A stretch of DNA of 50,377 nucleotides. Source: a virus. The notes below the pieces were generated by a model that did no database searches, was not told the DNA's origin, and saw nothing but the letters and a program-made list of their open reading frames with translations. Of the stretch, positions 47,156 through 50,377 are shown in pieces. How positions within the stretch are numbered: position 1 is the first letter of the stretch; the number at the start of each line of letters is the position of its first letter. The stretch lies in IMG/VR virus record IMGVR_UViG_3300030020_000030, positions 1 to 50,377 of that record; one strand, 5' to 3'. The position numbers and the translations under genes are program-made.

Positions 47156-47463
47156 CCGGTAGCCATGGTAGCCAGTACGACATGGCTACCGGACCAGCTT
47201 CTCCTACGATACTTTCTCTCTCCCCCCCCCCCCTACCACTAAAAAAGAAAACCTTGTCAAAAAAAATACCCCTTACCACCCCTTACTGTGGCTACCCTCG
47301 GCCTCTCTCCCGGGTCTAGCATCCAAATTTTACTGTCTACCGCCTCCCTCTACCGTCCTCTCCTCCCGTCTACCGCACAACCTCGGTAGCCATGGTAGCC
47401 ATCGTCTTACTGGCTACCGCCGACCCGCTTCAACCCTCCCTCTTGACAGGTAGGATGGCTACT
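47156..47463. repeat. GGTAGCC repeat array, putative origin or operator region
   Basis: Seven copies of GGTAGCC/GGCTACC lie at 47158, 47167, 47184 (inverted), 47290 (inverted), 47385, 47394 and 47412 (inverted), plus a GGCTACT at 47457 inside the promoter spacer. They make two nearly identical blocks: GGTAGCC-AT-GGTAGCC then an inverted copy 17-18 bases on. The first block is also a perfect 12-bp inverted repeat (47156-47167 with 47181-47192). Between the blocks lies a pyrimidine-rich stretch with a 12-C tract (47222-47233), an A-rich stretch and repeats of CTACC. No gene is seen from 47040 to 47501. This fits a replication origin beside the primase, or a repressor array. Confidence 0.65.
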
Positions 47464-47471
47464 GCTACACT
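47443..47471 (+). promoter_or_regulatory. Promoter of the primase-helicase gene
   Basis: TTGACA (47443-47448), 17-base spacer, TACACT (47466-47471). The last GGTAGCC-like copy (47457-47463) lies in the spacer, so a protein bound there would block transcription. Confidence 0.7.
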
Positions 47472-47501
47472 GTCCTCTCGATGCTTTAGGACCCTCCTCA
47501 T

Positions 47502-49826
47502 ATGTCACAGGTGCTGATTTCTGATCGCTCGCTGCCTATTGACCTCGCATGTCGCTATATGTCTCATGGCTACCAGCCTGTAATTGTCCACCGTAATGCG
47601 GAGTGGGTCGCCAAGAATGGTCTGACCCGTCCCATCAATCAGCACGAGGGGTTCTTCTCTGAGGAGCAGATGCTTGAAGAGTTCAAGAACCACCCTTATT
47701 CCGGCATTGGTGTCCTCGGTGACCATTTCCGAGATGGAACCACTGGTCTTATGATCATCGACGTGGACATCGAGGACCAGCTTGATGGTGGCGCAACCAT
47801 GCAGGTGTTGGCCGACATCATTGGCACTCCAGCCCCGGTCAAGTATGGTTCCAAGGGTGGCACTTTCTTCGTTCGCTACCACTATCCAGACCGTATTACC
47901 GACATCATGGCCGAGCGCAGGCTAGCTGGTCCCAGTTTCATCAAGGCTACCAAGTTTTACATTCCCCACATTCCCTTCGAAAAGCCAACCAAGCCGCCTT
48001 GCATCGAGATTTTCGGTGCCGGTGGTGGAATGGGCTACACTGTAGTTCCCCCCTCCAAGCATCAGAAGCCAAACGACGATGGCACTGACCGTTTTTATCG
48101 TTGGATACCGTTTCCAGGAACTGACATCGTTCAAGACCTGTCTGAGGTTCCACCGTCCAATCTCCCTGCCCTCAAACCCTATCACTTGCTCCTCATTTAC
48201 CAATACGCAAAAAACCCGACTTCCCCGATTTTTCGGTACATCGGCCAAACTTCCCCTGGCGACCACCACCATTCCATGCTGTCCGCCACAACCTACATGT
48301 ACCATGAGAAGTTCACGGAAGACGAGATCGAGGAAATTTGCGCGCAGGAGGCAGAGCGTTCAGCACCTGATGATACCACTCTCAAGGAGCGATTGCAGGA
48401 AATCAAGATCGCAGTCAAGGCCCTGGCTAACAAGATCAAGGAGCAGAAGCCAGCTAAGCAGTCTGGCAAATCGGGTGGGTCGTCTGCCCTCAAGGTTCCG
48501 CTCGATCGCATCATGTACAACTGGTTGCGGGAACGCTACAAGCGGGAAGACTTAGGTTACTTTTCAGGTGTGGCCTATCACTGGGATGAAGGTTCCTGGC
48601 ACATCATCAAGGAACTGGGCGCAGACAATCCATGGCACATCATCAGCAACAAGCTGATCGACACTTTCGACATCGCGGGTCAAGCGGCGATTTCGGCATC
48701 GGTCAAGATGTTTCGTGATAGTATCTCACCACGCGTGGCGTCACCAGACCCCTACTTGATAGCCTTTGCTAATGAGGTTCTCGATACGCGCGACTTTTCA
48801 ATGCGGCCCGAAGAACGTGATGACAACATCGTGACCAGGATCGAGCATGGCTTTGACCCTAGCACCAAGTCCACAGTCTGGCAGCAGTTCCTCAAGAACC
48901 TCCTTCGGCCTCCTGCCGAGTATGAGGACTCACCAAACTACGAAACCGACTGGCGCAAGGCATACTGCGTGGTTGAAGAGTTCCTCGGTTACTGCTTAGT
49001 GCGCTCACATCAGTTCGAAAAGATGCTCTTCCTAATCGGGCGTCCTGGCACAGGCAAGTCAACCCTGTTCAAGGTAATCAACGCCATCCTGCCTCGGGGC
49101 TTTGTGTCAAACGTGGGTATGGACCAGTTCGACGATCCCAACTCCATGATCGACATGGCTACGGCCAATCTAAATGTAGCGTCGGAAGTGGACAGCCGAA
49201 ATAAGAACATCGACCGTATGCTGCAGAACGTGTGCTCAGGCGAGTTTGTGAAGCTCAAGGTTCTATACGAAGACGCCAAGAACGTTATCCTACCCACCCG
49301 CCTTCTGTTTCACGGCAACAACACCCCTGATACTTACGACAGCACTGGGGCCATTGAGCGCCGATCCCTGATTATCCGAACCACTGACGTCACGGTTGCA
49401 GGAACCAAGGATCAGGTGATGAACTATGATAGCCTACTCGCAGAGGAGGCACCTGGAATTCTGGCGGCACTTGCTAAAGCCTACCGCCGATTAATGGAAC
49501 GTGGACACTTTGACCCACCAGACTACTCGATGGAAGCGGCGAAGTCGATGACGGTCGAAGCAAATTCCGTGTCGCGCTGGTTGAGTGAATGCTGCGAGAT
49601 AGTAGAGAACATCGCGGACGGCACGACCAACAACGACCTTTACTCGCACTACTCTGAGTGGGCCACCATGAACGGGTTTAGGCCCGTCTTCAACTCTAGC
49701 ACCTGGGGTAAGAGGCTCACAGGTATGGGGCTACCAACGCGATCGCGCAAGTTACCGGGTAACAAGGTGGTAAACTTCAAAGCGATCAAGCTAATCACTA
49801 ACATTAATACAGGAGCACGCTACTGA
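47502..49826 (+). CDS. PrimPol (AEP) - D5-type SF3 helicase replication protein (774 aa)
   Basis: Primes and unwinds viral DNA. N-terminal archaeo-eukaryotic primase-polymerase: LMIIDVDIED (Asp87, Asp89), GSKGGTFFVRYHYP (116-129) and IEIFGAGGGMGYTVVPPSKH as the third motif. A linker (about 300-330) is Lys/Gln-rich. The C-terminal helicase has D5-like features and Walker A LIGRPGTGKSTLF (about 511-523). Length is normal for this fused type. ATG 47502 follows TTAGGACCCTCCTC. PrimPol in Z-genome phages such as S-2L is the nearest parallel. The gene follows the repeat array and its own promoter. Confidence 0.92.
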   Translation: MSQVLISDRSLPIDLACRYMSHGYQPVIVHRNAEWVAKNGLTRPINQHEGFFSEEQMLEEFKNHPYSGIGVLGDHFRDGTTGLMIIDVDIEDQLDGGATMQVLADIIGTPAPVKYGSKGGTFFVRYHYPDRITDIMAERRLAGPSFIKATKFYIPHIPFEKPTKPPCIEIFGAGGGMGYTVVPPSKHQKPNDDGTDRFYRWIPFPGTDIVQDLSEVPPSNLPALKPYHLLLIYQYAKNPTSPIFRYIGQTSPGDHHHSMLSATTYMYHEKFTEDEIEEICAQEAERSAPDDTTLKERLQEIKIAVKALANKIKEQKPAKQSGKSGGSSALKVPLDRIMYNWLRERYKREDLGYFSGVAYHWDEGSWHIIKELGADNPWHIISNKLIDTFDIAGQAAISASVKMFRDSISPRVASPDPYLIAFANEVLDTRDFSMRPEERDDNIVTRIEHGFDPSTKSTVWQQFLKNLLRPPAEYEDSPNYETDWRKAYCVVEEFLGYCLVRSHQFEKMLFLIGRPGTGKSTLFKVINAILPRGFVSNVGMDQFDDPNSMIDMATANLNVASEVDSRNKNIDRMLQNVCSGEFVKLKVLYEDAKNVILPTRLLFHGNNTPDTYDSTGAIERRSLIIRTTDVTVAGTKDQVMNYDSLLAEEAPGILAALAKAYRRLMERGHFDPPDYSMEAAKSMTVEANSVSRWLSECCEIVENIADGTTNNDLYSHYSEWATMNGFRPVFNSSTWGKRLTGMGLPTRSRKLPGNKVVNFKAIKLITNINTGARY

Positions 49827-50371
49827 TGGCACAGCCCCGTCAGCGCTTGAATGCACCGGCCAGTAAAACCGACGACTTCATCGACTACATGATCTACAAC
49901 TGCCCGGTGCGGCACTGCCAAGCCATTGCAATTGAAGATAAGTATGGCCAATGGTGGTCAGCCCCAGAGTGGGTGCTGGGTGGCAAAGTGCACTACAATC
50001 GCAGCTTAAGCCTTACGCTTATTTTGAGCGACGACCCCAACACTGCAGCCACTCAGATAGCAGAGTTAATAACCGACATCAATCATCATCCAGATTTCAT
50101 TTGCGTGTGGTGGTCTATTTTTGGTGATGGCAGCCCAAGAGAAGATATGGCATGTCTCAATAAAGACACCATCAGGGAACCGAAATCGTCTGGGTGGTTC
50201 GTGTTTCGCAACAATTGGGAACGAGTATTTGATCTAAGCTACCCTCGACCCGAAGGTTCACCATCCTCGGCCCACTCTCTGTCAGTTCGCGCCGCAAAGA
50301 TGCGTCACGCACGGTCCTGCCGCAATAAGCTTCACCGTATCAAGAAAAGAAAGATGAAACAGGATGCATGA
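49826..50371 (+). CDS. Phage protein of unknown function, next to primase (181 aa)
   Basis: The start overlaps the primase-helicase stop (TGATG). Product: acidic and aromatic N-terminal 130 residues with DDFIDYMIYNCPVRHCQAIA and DKYGQWWSAPEWVLGGKVHY, then a very basic Arg/Lys/His end (RAAKMRHARSCRNKLHRIKK). The basic tail could bind DNA. At 50368 an ATG overlaps its stop and may begin a further gene that leaves the window after three codons. Confidence 0.75.
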   Translation: MAQPRQRLNAPASKTDDFIDYMIYNCPVRHCQAIAIEDKYGQWWSAPEWVLGGKVHYNRSLSLTLILSDDPNTAATQIAELITDINHHPDFICVWWSIFGDGSPREDMACLNKDTIREPKSSGWFVFRNNWERVFDLSYPRPEGSPSSAHSLSVRAAKMRHARSCRNKLHRIKKRKMKQDA

Positions 50372-50377
50372 CATCGA

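Noticed and set aside
1-50377. tRNA genes, integrase, CI-like repressor, DNA methyltransferase
   Set aside because: Looked for their typical patterns by eye and found none; a tRNA-finding program or profile search could still reveal one.
50368-50377. Joining the right end to the left end as a circular gene
   Set aside because: The frame started by ATG 50368 does not match the frame of the truncated gene at 1-51 when the ends are joined, so circular closure at this point is not supported by a gene.

Overview
The window looks like almost the whole genome (about 50.4 kb) of a tailed, probably siphovirus-type, double-stranded DNA phage. It has one large and one small terminase subunit, portal, head protease, HK97-type capsid, head-tail connectors, tail tube, a 930-residue tape measure and tail-tip genes. 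No integrase, excisionase or CI-like repressor is recognisable, so a lytic life style is the simplest reading. The tail block tape measure - DUF2460 - DUF2163 - NlpC/P60 - large tip protein has the same order as the tail end of alphaproteobacterial gene transfer agents, so an alphaproteobacterial (or at least proteobacterial) host is inferred, not proven.

Layout. (1) 1-11.9 kb, plus strand: small early genes, a conserved 296-residue phage protein, thyX, a family A DNA polymerase with proofreading exonuclease, a VRR-NUC-type nuclease, a DUF6378-like protein, then purZ-mazZ-datZ in overlapping order and a SNF2-type helicase. (2) 12.0-14.4 kb, minus strand: an Acb2-like anti-CBASS protein, a class 3 lipase-like hydrolase, a membrane protein/lipoprotein that may be the holin, and a GH108-type endolysin. 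(3) 14.4-42.3 kb, minus strand: the virion genes, read from the small terminase at 42.3 kb down to the tail tip and a fibre-like protein at 14.5 kb. (4) 42.5-46.5 kb, plus strand: a run of very small, cassette-like genes with repeated promoters and leader sequences, partly GC-rich. (5) 47.1-50.4 kb: a repeat-rich putative origin/operator region followed by a PrimPol-D5 helicase gene and one more gene.

The central biology is the set purZ, mazZ, datZ and a divergent PolA-type polymerase. In characterised phages (cyanophage S-2L, vibriophage phiVC8, Acinetobacter phage SH-Ab 15497) these genes replace adenine by 2-aminoadenine (Z) in the viral DNA: MazZ yields dGMP from dGTP, PurZ adds aspartate to dGMP, host PurB and kinases finish dZTP, DatZ destroys dATP, and the DpoZ polymerase prefers dZTP. 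This genome should therefore be a Z-genome. The polymerase carries striking substitutions in its nucleotide-binding helix (Gln and Thr at the places of the usual Phe/Tyr and Tyr) and in motif C.

Other points of interest: an 11-copy perfect 7-bp tandem repeat near the left end; a family of promoters whose -35 box sits in the loop of an inverted repeat; an extended -10 family (TGTGG followed by TATACT-like); a GGTAGCC repeat array next to the primase-helicase; a probable -1 frameshift in the tail chaperone; a module shared by the head-tail connector and the tail tube; and several micro-genes below 60 codons.
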